Assembly: GCA_030836935.1 (NCBI GenBank)
Contig: JAUPMA010000161.1
Coordinates: 1-9,946 of the forward strand
DNA length: 9,946 nucleotides
Source of the DNA: Pseudomonadota bacterium
Lineage (GTDB): Bacteria; Pseudomonadota; Gammaproteobacteria; SZUA-229
Direction of reading: 5' to 3'
The position numbers and the translations under genes are program-made. This document shows, in pieces, positions 1-5,799 of this stretch; within the stretch, counting starts at the first letter, position 1; the number at the start of each line of letters is the position of its first letter. The notes under the pieces are model-generated. The model made no database searches, was not told the origin of the DNA, and worked only from the letters and a program-made list of their open reading frames with translations.

Positions 1-288
1 AATAGTTAATTCGTAACGATTATCCGCATGATGACGCAAGGATAATTTTTCAGCCTTGATAAATGGCCTGAGATCCTCCCCCGCCATTGATTCAAGAATC
101 ACCATGACAGGCGCATCGTCTCCGCGAGCAATCCTGTCATCCACATCACGCTGCAACCGGGATGTCATGCTGGCATGCTGTGCAGCAACCGGGCTGGCTG
201 CTGATACCTCTGCAATATTAACGAAACAGAAAAAAATAACGCCTGCCAGAAAACACGTTACATTTTCAGTTATTGCCCGCTTTTTCAT
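1..288 (-). CDS. Secreted protein of unknown function, N-terminal part only (runs off the left edge)
   Basis: An open frame of 96 codons runs from an ATG at 288 to the first base of the window without a stop, so the gene continues outside. The first ~30 residues form a clear signal peptide: a basic start (MKKR), a hydrophobic stretch (FLAGVIFFCFVNIA) and an Ala/Ser-rich cleavage zone around VSA-A or VAA-Q. The mature part reads SRLQRDVDDRI, then APVMVILESM, then RYELTI. This alternation of a short helix, a hydrophobic strand and a second strand resembles the inhibitor-type propeptide in front of some subtilisin-like (S8) proteases, but no catalytic domain is in view, so this is a guess from pattern only. 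The start follows the upstream lipoprotein gene's stop by 38 bases on the same strand, so the two are probably co-transcribed. A weak GGAA lies about 9 bases before the ATG. Confidence 0.62.
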   Translation of the reverse strand, partial: MKKRAITENVTCFLAGVIFFCFVNIAEVSAASPVAAQHASMTSRLQRDVDDRIARGDDAPVMVILESMAGEDLRPFIKAEKLSLRHHADNRYELTI

Positions 289-326
289 ATTCTGATTTCC
301 AGTATTCCGCACGTTATAAAGTCACA

Positions 327-1280
327 TCACTTCATAACAACAACTTCAGGCGTATAGGTTGGTGCGAATTCGGCGCCGTTAAAATCGAAATAGCGATAGG
401 ACAACAATTGAGGTGTTCCAGCCGGGTCGATAGCATTTATTCCATCTGCATCTAAAACAATAATGGAGAAACGATGCAAATCTGCCTGTATCGCTTGAGC
501 CACAGGCACCAGAATATTCACCGTCAGCTCATCGCCTTGTCTTTTCCAGTTCAGTTGTATTTGTTTATTGAATTCACCAGGCTTGTCATCCCAGATAACA
601 TGCACAGATGAATCATCCAGTGCCTGCACATCACCAATGATTGGCAGCTTGATGCGATACTCTGCCGCTGATGGTTTGAGCAGGGAAAAATATGAATTTG
701 ATACCTGCGGACGCAGCACAACCTGGGGTATGGCTGCGAGTTTTGACAGGTTTCCGGAAATAACACCACCTGGAGCAGAATAATAATAAAAACTGCTGGC
801 TACACCTGTACCAGCTGCCGCTGGCAGAATTTCCGATATTATTTGTACTGTTTCCGCACTCTGTACGGCAAATGTATTGGGAACAATGACACCATTACCA
901 AAATCCACCTGAAATGAACCATAACCTGATGGCAGCGTGGCTGGTAAATCCAGAACAGCTACATTCAGCCAGGCACCGTGGCCAGCAAATACATTCAGAA
1001 TATTTGCGCTATCCGCCGTATCCAGCCAGACACGGCTGGTTTTATCAGGATAAACCTTGAAGACGTTACGGATATTTGCTGTCAGATCGACCGGGATGTT
1101 GGTAGATTGCGGCGTATAGGAAATCTGTAAATTGGATTTATTAAGCCCATCAACACTGCCTAGCGCGAGTGTAATTGTGTCCCCCGCTCTTGCAGTAGCT
1201 GGAAAGCTTTGTACCGCCACACAGCCCTGCAACAAAACAAAAAACACCGCAAAAAAAGCAAAAGCCATACGCTGGAACAT
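327..1280 (-). CDS. Putative outer-envelope lipoprotein, hypothetical
   Basis: 317 residues from an ATG at 1280. The open frame extends to a GTG at 1313, but the ATG has a good ribosome site (GGAG, 6 bases away) and places a proper lipoprotein signal at the N-terminus: MFQR, a hydrophobic core, then LLQGC with Cys20 as the likely lipidated residue. The mature protein is rich in beta-strand-like segments and Ser/Thr/Val. After the Cys a stretch reads ARAGDTITLALGS, reminiscent of the first strand of immunoglobulin-like (IPT/TIG) domains. Later segments include GSFQVDFGNG, an aromatic SFYYYS, and a C-terminal YTPEVVV tail. I recognise no named family and no catalytic motif. It is followed by the partial secreted-protein gene on the same strand, suggesting a two-gene envelope unit. 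An Ig-like or carbohydrate/protein-binding surface role is possible but not shown. Confidence 0.8.
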   Translation of the reverse strand: MFQRMAFAFFAVFFVLLQGCVAVQSFPATARAGDTITLALGSVDGLNKSNLQISYTPQSTNIPVDLTANIRNVFKVYPDKTSRVWLDTADSANILNVFAGHGAWLNVAVLDLPATLPSGYGSFQVDFGNGVIVPNTFAVQSAETVQIISEILPAAAGTGVASSFYYYSAPGGVISGNLSKLAAIPQVVLRPQVSNSYFSLLKPSAAEYRIKLPIIGDVQALDDSSVHVIWDDKPGEFNKQIQLNWKRQGDELTVNILVPVAQAIQADLHRFSIIVLDADGINAIDPAGTPQLLSYRYFDFNGAEFAPTYTPEVVVMK

Positions 1281-1286
1281 ACAACA

Positions 1287-1290
1287 CTCC
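1287..1290 (-). promoter_or_regulatory. Ribosome binding site deciding the lipoprotein start
   Basis: GGAG on the minus strand with a 6-base spacer to the ATG at 1280. It favours this ATG over the upstream in-frame GTG at 1313, and agrees with the lipobox position. Confidence 0.7.
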
Positions 1291-1315
1291 GTTTCATTTT
1301 GTATTTGAATCACAA

Positions 1316-1357
1316 GGTTCCTGTAACCCGGAGACCTGACTCGCCTGGTCAGGAACC
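1316..1357 (-). repeat. Two mutually exclusive inverted repeats in the lipoprotein leader
   Basis: Upstream of the lipoprotein gene an 8-base perfect inverted repeat (GGTTCCTG at 1316-1323 with CAGGAACC at 1350-1357) encloses a second one (CCTGAC at 1335-1340 with GTCAGG at 1348-1353, loop of 7). The right arms share positions 1350-1353, so the two stems cannot form together. Beyond 1358 lies an AT-rich stretch (to about 1430) where the promoter should be, but I could not pick a convincing -10/-35 pair. The repeat could be an RNA switch in the leader, a protein-binding site, or chance. Confidence 0.45.
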
Positions 1358-1459
1358 GTTTATAAAAACCATATAACCTTTTTCTAATATTAAAGGTATT
1401 GATGAATGGTGAATATTAAATGAATTGATCGCAACCTACCCCAGCCCGGCAGGAATGGT

Positions 1460-1498
1460 CAACCCTCGTTTGGATAGGGTTGCAGGCTATCTGCCTTT
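1460..1498. other. Hairpin pair in the gap between ygfX and the lipoprotein gene
   Basis: The 297 bases between ygfX and the lipoprotein ATG contain no gene I can support. They hold a 7-base perfect inverted repeat (CAACCCT at 1460-1466, AGGGTTG at 1476-1482, loop 9), followed on the plus strand by a short AGGC/GCCT stem and a run of five T. On the minus strand, where transcription of the sdh operon would arrive, there is no T-run after the stem, so it is not a convincing intrinsic terminator for that operon. Confidence 0.3.
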
Positions 1499-1577
1499 TT
1501 AGATTTGGTTTCTCTTATATATGGCCGTAACCAGCCCACTTCAGCCCACATTGGCACCAGTTAAATCGGCTGGAAAA

Positions 1578-2039
1578 TCAGTCATTCCGTCCGGTCATCT
1601 TACCAGGATGCTCGCTGACCATGGCCTGTCCCTCGATTTTCAGCCGCACCCGCAAGCGGCGAAAAACATCTGGCCGAACGCTGTCCGGCCATATCAGCAC
1701 GGTCTGTTTCGCTCCATTCTCTGTGCGAAGCAACAGGATCACCAGCCAGCGCGTCACCAGTGATTCAGTCAGCAACCGGGCATTTGTCGTCATGTCTCCA
1801 GTCACCAGCAGCCAGTGATTGCCGGCCTGCCAGACAAGCCGGTCAGCGTGCCACGCATTTTTTGAGATAAGGACTAGCGACAGCGCAACAAGCATCACAC
1901 ACAGCATTTGCAGCAGGAATGGCCAGGGCAGAATCAGGATTGAAAATACGCAAAGCGCACAAATGATTAACAGCAACCGGCGTTGCTGTCTGGATGGCTG
2001 CAGTTCAAGTTCTAAGGGTGTTGCGTATGCGCGTGACAA
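1578..2039 (-). CDS. ygfX: YgfX-family inner membrane protein
   Basis: 153 residues read from a TTG at 2039; no ATG exists until well inside the membrane region, so an alternative start codon is required. The N-terminus (LELELQPSRQQRRLL) is typical of YgfX proteins, which begin with a short cytoplasmic stretch ending in basic residues. Two adjacent hydrophobic segments follow (about residues 21-40 and 41-60), and then a soluble C-terminal part containing LIWPDSVRPDVFRRLRVRL, which matches the PDS...WRxLRRxL ending of the family. E. coli YgfX (also called CptA) is 135 residues. It is encoded directly after sdhE, has been reported to contact SdhE, and has been discussed as a toxin-like partner; its cellular role is unsettled. 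Here its frame overlaps the end of sdhE by 35 bases, indicating translational coupling. It is the last gene of the sdh operon. Confidence 0.85.
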   Translation of the reverse strand: MSRAYATPLELELQPSRQQRRLLLIICALCVFSILILPWPFLLQMLCVMLVALSLVLISKNAWHADRLVWQAGNHWLLVTGDMTTNARLLTESLVTRWLVILLLRTENGAKQTVLIWPDSVRPDVFRRLRVRLKIEGQAMVSEHPGKMTGRND

Positions 2040-2256
2040 ATTGGGCGATATCCTTATCCGATGAAATCATATTGCCGAGCAACAAATCAAAAAGCAACTG
2101 ATCAGGATATTCCAGCATGACATCCAGCAATTGTTTTTGTTTTGCATCGAGCAAATCATATCCCTTGTCAAGAAATTCCTGCAATATCAAATCCAGTTCC
2201 AGCATGCCACGACGGCAACGCCAGCGCAGGCGTGAATCGCTTGCGGTTTCCGGCAT
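2005..2256 (-). CDS. sdhE: SdhE, FAD assembly factor for succinate dehydrogenase
   Basis: 83 residues from ATG 2256, or 86 from a GTG at 2265 that overlaps the sdhB stop by four bases (GTGA). I prefer the ATG because it places the key motif at nearly the same distance from the start as in E. coli. The motif RRGMLELD (Arg16, Gly17 and Glu20 from the ATG) is the conserved RGxxE signature that promotes covalent FAD attachment to SdhA. The rest is a small all-helical protein (LILQEFLDKGYDLLD, QKQLLDVMLEYPDQLLFDLLLG), as known for SdhE/Sdh5. The usual length is 80-95 residues. It sits immediately after sdhB and before ygfX in one operon, so the assembly factor is made together with its client. It acts in the cytoplasm on SdhA before membrane docking. 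Confidence 0.93.
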   Translation of the reverse strand: MPETASDSRLRWRCRRGMLELDLILQEFLDKGYDLLDAKQKQLLDVMLEYPDQLLFDLLLGNMISSDKDIAQFVTRIRNTLRT

Positions 2257-2261
2257 GATGT

Positions 2262-2957
2262 TCACAGTGATTTCTTCACCATGATTTTCTTGATTTCACC
2301 AATTGCCCTGGTCGGGTTCAATCCCTTGGGACAAACCTGCACGCAATTCATGATGGTATGACAGCGAAACAACTTGAACGGATCATCCAGTGCATCCAGC
2401 CGTTCTCCGGTAGCCTGATCGCGTGTATCCATGATGAATCGCGCCGCCTGCAACAACGCAGCCGGGCCGAGAAACTTGTCCGGATTCCACCAGAATGACG
2501 GACAGGATGTGGTACAGCAACCGCACAGGATACATTCATACAAGCCATCGAGTTTGTCACGATCATCCGGCGATTGTTTGAGTTCAACTTCCGGCAATGG
2601 ATCTTTTACCGTCAGGTACGGTTTGACATCACGATACTGTTTGTAAAACGGTTCCATATCCACAATCAGATCACGAATAACAGGCAAACGTGGCAGAGGA
2701 CGAATTTCAACCGGCTCTTTCAGATCCGATAACAGGGTTATACACGCCAGACCATTGGTTCCATTAATGTTCATGCCATCGGAACCACACACTCCTTCCT
2801 TGCAGGAACGGCGAAAACCCAGCGTTGGATCTTTTTCTTTTATTGCAAGCAATGCATCGAGCAGCATCATTCCGGGGCGAATATCGTCCAGCCGGTATTC
2901 CTGCATCCAGGGTTCTTTGTCAGTTTCCGGATTGTAACGATATATTTTAAAACGCAT
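2262..2957 (-). CDS. sdhB: Succinate dehydrogenase iron-sulfur subunit SdhB
   Basis: 231 residues from ATG 2957, one base after the sdhA stop; the open frame extends to 2996, but the added residues are not family-like. SdhB passes electrons from FAD in SdhA to ubiquinone through three clusters. [2Fe-2S] ligands: Cys52, Cys57 and Cys72, with Asp60 at the position of the Asp seen in E. coli SdhB. [4Fe-4S] ligands: Cys142, Cys145, Cys148 and Cys209. [3Fe-4S] ligands: Cys152, Cys199 and Cys205. The stretch CILCGCCTTSCPSFWWNPDK is nearly the E. coli sequence (238 residues). All cluster ligands are present, so the protein should be functional. The C-terminus ends a few bases before sdhE. Confidence 0.98.
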   Translation of the reverse strand: MRFKIYRYNPETDKEPWMQEYRLDDIRPGMMLLDALLAIKEKDPTLGFRRSCKEGVCGSDGMNINGTNGLACITLLSDLKEPVEIRPLPRLPVIRDLIVDMEPFYKQYRDVKPYLTVKDPLPEVELKQSPDDRDKLDGLYECILCGCCTTSCPSFWWNPDKFLGPAALLQAARFIMDTRDQATGERLDALDDPFKLFRCHTIMNCVQVCPKGLNPTRAIGEIKKIMVKKSL

Positions 2958-2958
2958 A

Positions 2959-4731
2959 TCAGTACACCCTCGCTTTCGGTGGAAATGACGCCACACTCAA
3001 CGGTTTGGTTCGCACCGGTTTGAAATCCAGTTTGCAATTTTCCCTGAAAAACAATGTGTGTTTCATCCAGTGAATGTCATTGCGTTCGGGAAAATCAATA
3101 CGCGAATGCGCACCGCGACTTTCCTGACGTGCGCAGGCGGAATATACGGTTGCCAATGCAACATCCATTAAATTTTCCAGTTCCAGTGCTTCGACACGTG
3201 CCGTGTTGAATAATCCGGAGTGATCAGTGATGCGTGCATTTTTCATGCGTTCCTGCAGTTTGTGTACTTCCTTCACACCGTTTTCGAGAATATCCCGGGT
3301 ACGAAACACGCCGCAATTATCTTCCATGGTGCGTTTCAGATCCTTGCGCAACTGCTCAACCGATTCGCCGTCGCCGGTCCTGTCCCAGCGATGCAAACGT
3401 TCATACGCCCTGTCCACACTGTTTTCATCCATGGGTTTGTGGTAACGCACATCTTTCAGGTAATCAATAATATGATTGGCTGCTGCACGGCCAAACACCA
3501 GAATATCAAGAATGGAATTTCCACCCAGCCTGTTTGCGCCATGAACAGAAACACAGGCACACTCGCCTGCCGCATACAAACCGTTAACCACTTCTTCCGG
3601 TGTATCCTTAACCGGTGTCACCACACGGCCAAATCGATCTGTCGGAATACCGCCCATGGTGTAATGCGCAGTGGGATAAACCGGAATCGGATGCTCTGCC
3701 GGATCAATACCCAGAAATGTAATGCAGGTCTGGCGAATACCAGGCAGGCGTTTCTGAATGACATCGGTACCCAGATGATCCAGCTTCAGCATCACATGAT
3801 CCTGTTCCGGCCCGCAACCGCGGCCTTCCTTTACTTCGGTATAAATGGCACGACTCACTACATCGCGCGATGCCAGGTCTTTTGCCTTGGGCGCATAACG
3901 CTCCATCAAGCGTTCGCCTTTGACATTCACCAGATAACCGCCTTCACCGCGCGCACCTTCGGTAATCAACATGCCGCGACCGGCAATACCGGTGGGATGA
4001 AACTGGAAAAATTCCATATCCTGCAAGGGCAAGCCGGCGCGTAACGCCATCGCCATGCCATCGCCCGTGTTAATCATGGCATTGGTAGTAGTGCGATACA
4101 GTTGCCCGGCACCACCGGTTGCCAGTAATGTGGTTTTGGCTTCGATAATCAATTCTTCGCCGGTATGAATATTGAAAACAAAAGCACCCAGCACATTGCC
4201 GGCTTCATCCTTCAACAAATCCACAGCAAAATATTCATCGAAAAAATTGGTTTTGGCGCGAATATTTTGTTGATACAAACTGTGCAGGATCGCGTGACCG
4301 GTGCGATCTGCCGCCGCGCAGGTACGCGCGGCCTGATCGCCACCGAAATTTTGTGACTGACCCCCGAAGGGACGCTGATAAATCTTGCCGTTATCCAGCC
4401 GCGAAAATGGCACGCCAAAATGTTCCATTTCATAAACAACTTTCGGTGCGGCGCGGCACATATATTCAATCGCATCCTGATCGCCCAGGTAATCACTGCC
4501 TTTCACCGTATCAAACATGTGCCAGTGCCAGTTATCCGGTAACACATTGGCGAGTGCGGCATTCATGCCGCCTTGTGCGGCAACCGTGTGCGAGCGAGTG
4601 GGAAAAACTTTCGACACCACCGCCACACTGGCTTCCGCTTCCGCCAGTTGCAAGGCCGCGCGCAAACCGCCGCCACCGGCGCCGATAATCAGCGCATCGA
4701 ACCGTCTTCTTTCAATATTTTGAATGCTCAT
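2959..4731 (-). CDS. sdhA: Succinate dehydrogenase flavoprotein subunit SdhA
   Basis: 590 residues from ATG 4731 (E. coli 588). The frame runs on to a TTG at 4767, but the extra residues are not family-like. SdhA oxidises succinate to fumarate in the citric acid cycle on the cytoplasmic face of complex II. Visible features: the FAD-binding glycine loop IIGAGGGGLRAAL (residues 15-27); FPTRSHTVAAQGG with His48 as the covalent flavin attachment residue; the capping/catalytic region HPTGIAGRGMLITEGARGEGG, containing the Arg that acts as proton donor/acceptor; HYTMGGIPTD; and VSVHGANRLGGNSILD near the FAD site. The C-terminus has the expected HSRIDFPERND and a basic tail. The upstream ribosome site is weak (GGTGA-like). 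It is separated from sdhD by a hairpin-rich spacer, so its translation is not coupled to sdhD, unlike the other genes of the operon. Confidence 0.99.
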   Translation of the reverse strand: MSIQNIERRRFDALIIGAGGGGLRAALQLAEAEASVAVVSKVFPTRSHTVAAQGGMNAALANVLPDNWHWHMFDTVKGSDYLGDQDAIEYMCRAAPKVVYEMEHFGVPFSRLDNGKIYQRPFGGQSQNFGGDQAARTCAAADRTGHAILHSLYQQNIRAKTNFFDEYFAVDLLKDEAGNVLGAFVFNIHTGEELIIEAKTTLLATGGAGQLYRTTTNAMINTGDGMAMALRAGLPLQDMEFFQFHPTGIAGRGMLITEGARGEGGYLVNVKGERLMERYAPKAKDLASRDVVSRAIYTEVKEGRGCGPEQDHVMLKLDHLGTDVIQKRLPGIRQTCITFLGIDPAEHPIPVYPTAHYTMGGIPTDRFGRVVTPVKDTPEEVVNGLYAAGECACVSVHGANRLGGNSILDILVFGRAAANHIIDYLKDVRYHKPMDENSVDRAYERLHRWDRTGDGESVEQLRKDLKRTMEDNCGVFRTRDILENGVKEVHKLQERMKNARITDHSGLFNTARVEALELENLMDVALATVYSACARQESRGAHSRIDFPERNDIHWMKHTLFFRENCKLDFKPVRTKPLSVASFPPKARVY

Positions 4732-4807
4732 TTCACCGCCACTGTACAGATTTGCCAAACATGACAAACCAATTAATCAATGAATCTATTTCGACATTCC
4801 CTCACCC

Positions 4808-4827
4808 ACCACCGGCCTGCCGGTGGT
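4808..4827. repeat. Palindrome 1 of the sdhD-sdhA spacer
   Basis: ACCACCGG (4808-4815) and CCGGTGGT (4820-4827) form a perfect 8-base stem with a 4-base loop; the symmetry continues partly into the loop. It is directly preceded by CCCTCACCC (4799-4807), a motif often found beside the CCCTCTCCC-type stem of dispersed palindromic repeats in proteobacteria (from memory, not checked). Confidence 0.75.
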
Positions 4828-4830
4828 TCC

Positions 4831-4855
4831 CCCTCTCCCGCTACGCGGGAGAGGG
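4831..4855. repeat. Palindrome 2 of the sdhD-sdhA spacer (REP-like)
   Basis: CCCTCTCCCGC (4831-4841) and GCGGGAGAGGG (4845-4855) form a perfect 11-base, very GC-rich stem with a 3-base loop. With the neighbouring CCCTCACCC it resembles dispersed intergenic palindromes of the CCCTCACCC...CCCTCTCCC type. No T-run follows on the minus strand, so it should not terminate transcription. A role in stabilising or separating the sdhCD and sdhAB parts of the message is an inference. Confidence 0.8.
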
Positions 4856-4863
4856 TAGTTCGG

Positions 4864-4878
4864 TGTCGCTACGCGACA
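4864..4878. repeat. Palindrome 3, containing the sdhD stop codon
   Basis: TGTCGC (4864-4869) and GCGACA (4873-4878) form a 6-base stem with a 3-base loop. The sdhD stop codon (4869-4871) lies at its tip. Its centre, CGCTACGCG, is identical to the centre of palindrome 2. Confidence 0.6.
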
Positions 4879-5213
4879 TGCAAATTGAATAATGCACGTA
4901 ATCCCCACAAGCCGCTACCCACCAGCACACTCATCACCAGGGTAAACAAAAACATGCGCAGCACCACAGGATGCACGTAATCAAGAATTACATCACGCAC
5001 ACCAATCCAGGCATGCCAGAGCACAGCGACGATGAACAAGGCCATGGCCATATTGTTAAAGGGTAAAGCCAGCCATTGCTGCCAGTGATCAAAATCGAAA
5101 ACTTCGAATTGCGCAATGCAAATTGTAAAATACAAAATGAACACGGCAATGAATGCAGCGGAAATTCGCTGCACAATCCAGGGACGTAAACCCTGTAATC
5201 CGGGCGCACTCAT
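4869..5213 (-). CDS. sdhD: Succinate dehydrogenase membrane anchor SdhD
   Basis: 114 residues from ATG 5213, which overlaps the sdhC stop by four bases (ATGA); E. coli SdhD has 115. The frame extends upstream to 5237 but inside sdhC, so the overlapping ATG is preferred. Three hydrophobic segments lie at about residues 15-36, 55-74 and 87-108. The motif LWHAWIGVRDVILDYV carries His67 and the Asp78-Tyr79 pair, matching E. coli His71 and Asp82-Tyr83; the Tyr lines the ubiquinone site. SdhD forms the membrane part of complex II with SdhC and helps hold heme b. The stop codon lies inside a hairpin that begins the spacer before sdhA. Confidence 0.95.
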   Translation of the reverse strand: MSAPGLQGLRPWIVQRISAAFIAVFILYFTICIAQFEVFDFDHWQQWLALPFNNMAMALFIVAVLWHAWIGVRDVILDYVHPVVLRMFLFTLVMSVLVGSGLWGLRALFNLHVA

Positions 5214-5593
5214 GAACACGTCCTCGCAATAATCCACAGCATGACCAGCACTTCCGCTGCAATCACAGCCCAGGCTGACATGCGCGACTGTTCCTTGCCC
5301 AGCCCGATATCAAAATCGGTAAGCAAAAAGCGTATGCCGGCAAACAAATGATGCAGCAATGCCCAGATCAGCAGCAGCACAACCAGCCGAACCAGCGGCT
5401 GTGCCAGCCAGTCGGCCACCTGCGCAAAACCGGCCGCATCACGCAATGACAATTCAAAAATATAAATTACCAGTGGAATGGCAACGAACATGAATACACC
5501 ACTGATGCGATGCATGATCGACACCACACCAGGAACAGGCAAACGTATTTTGAGCAGATTGAGAAAGAATGGGCGCGTATCCCGGGCCGCCAT
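5210..5593 (-). CDS. sdhC: Succinate dehydrogenase cytochrome b556 subunit SdhC
   Basis: 127 residues from ATG 5593 with a strong ribosome site six bases upstream; E. coli SdhC has 129. It is the first gene of the operon. It binds heme b and, with SdhB and SdhD, forms the ubiquinone site. The N-terminal motif RPFFLNLLKIRLPVPGVVSI leads into SIMHRISG, where Ser25 and Arg29 match the quinone-site Ser27 and Arg31 of E. coli. Three membrane segments follow (about residues 28-48, 65-86 and 104-124). HHLFAGIRFLLTD contains His82, which matches the E. coli heme ligand His84. The His that follows the GIR motif in E. coli is Phe89 here, a minor difference. Confidence 0.96.
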   Translation of the reverse strand: MAARDTRPFFLNLLKIRLPVPGVVSIMHRISGVFMFVAIPLVIYIFELSLRDAAGFAQVADWLAQPLVRLVVLLLIWALLHHLFAGIRFLLTDFDIGLGKEQSRMSAWAVIAAEVLVMLWIIARTCS

Positions 5594-5599
5594 GAATCA

Positions 5600-5605
5600 C
5601 CCCTC
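5600..5605 (-). promoter_or_regulatory. Ribosome binding site of sdhC
   Basis: GAGGGG on the minus strand, 6 bases before the sdhC ATG. It is the strongest Shine-Dalgarno-like site I found in the sdh operon. Confidence 0.7.
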
Positions 5606-5615
5606 ATATCATTTG

Positions 5616-5644
5616 GAATTATTGTGAGTGCGAGTGTAGTTCAA
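5616..5644 (-). promoter_or_regulatory. Candidate sdh operon promoter
   Basis: On the minus strand TTGAAC (5639-5644) is followed after 17 bases by TAATTC (5616-5621), or after 15 bases by the better hexamer AATAAT (5618-5623). Both sit just upstream of sdhC. The match to a sigma-70 promoter is moderate, and other sites in this AT-richer stretch are possible. Confidence 0.35.
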
Positions 5645-5687
5645 GATAAGGAACAAGTATCAGGGTTAAAGCAGCAAGGAAATGCTT

Positions 5688-5709
5688 TTGCCTGGATGTA
5701 TCCAGCCAA
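5688..5709. promoter_or_regulatory. Near-perfect 22-base palindrome, candidate operator between sdhC and ygfZ
   Basis: Two 10-base arms (TTGCCTGGAT at 5688-5697 and ATCCAGCCAA at 5700-5709) are reverse complements except for one position, around a 2-base centre; the inner 14 bases (5692-5705) are perfect. The site lies in the 206-base divergent region, about 45 bases upstream of the candidate sdh -35 and about 90 bases before the ygfZ ATG. The two-fold symmetry with ~10-base half-sites suits a dimeric regulator. It does not match the FNR, ArcA, Fur or IscR consensus as I know them. Confidence 0.5.
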
Positions 5710-5799
5710 GGCCTTACAGTTTGTGCTTTGAAGTTCCCGCGCGCCGGCTTAACATTCACCCGACACCAGATAACAGCTCATTTACAAGCGAGACACTGC

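Noticed and set aside
56..295. Plus-strand open frame of 79 codons at the left edge
   Set aside because: The opposite strand encodes a convincing signal peptide in frame with the lipoprotein operon, and the plus-strand product shows no recognisable feature.
1521..1763. Small plus-strand frame in the gap after ygfX
   Set aside because: Mostly antisense to ygfX, without a ribosome site before its ATG.
3220..4044. Long plus-strand open frame (274 codons) opposite sdhA
   Set aside because: It lies wholly antisense to the highly conserved sdhA, has no ribosome site, and its His/Ile/Asn/Cys-rich composition is what the reverse strand of this coding sequence would give.
4808..4855. The strong hairpins between sdhD and sdhA as an intrinsic terminator
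   Set aside because: No T-run follows on the transcribed (minus) strand, and separating sdhCD from sdhAB by termination would be unexpected; a repeat or RNA-stability element fits better.
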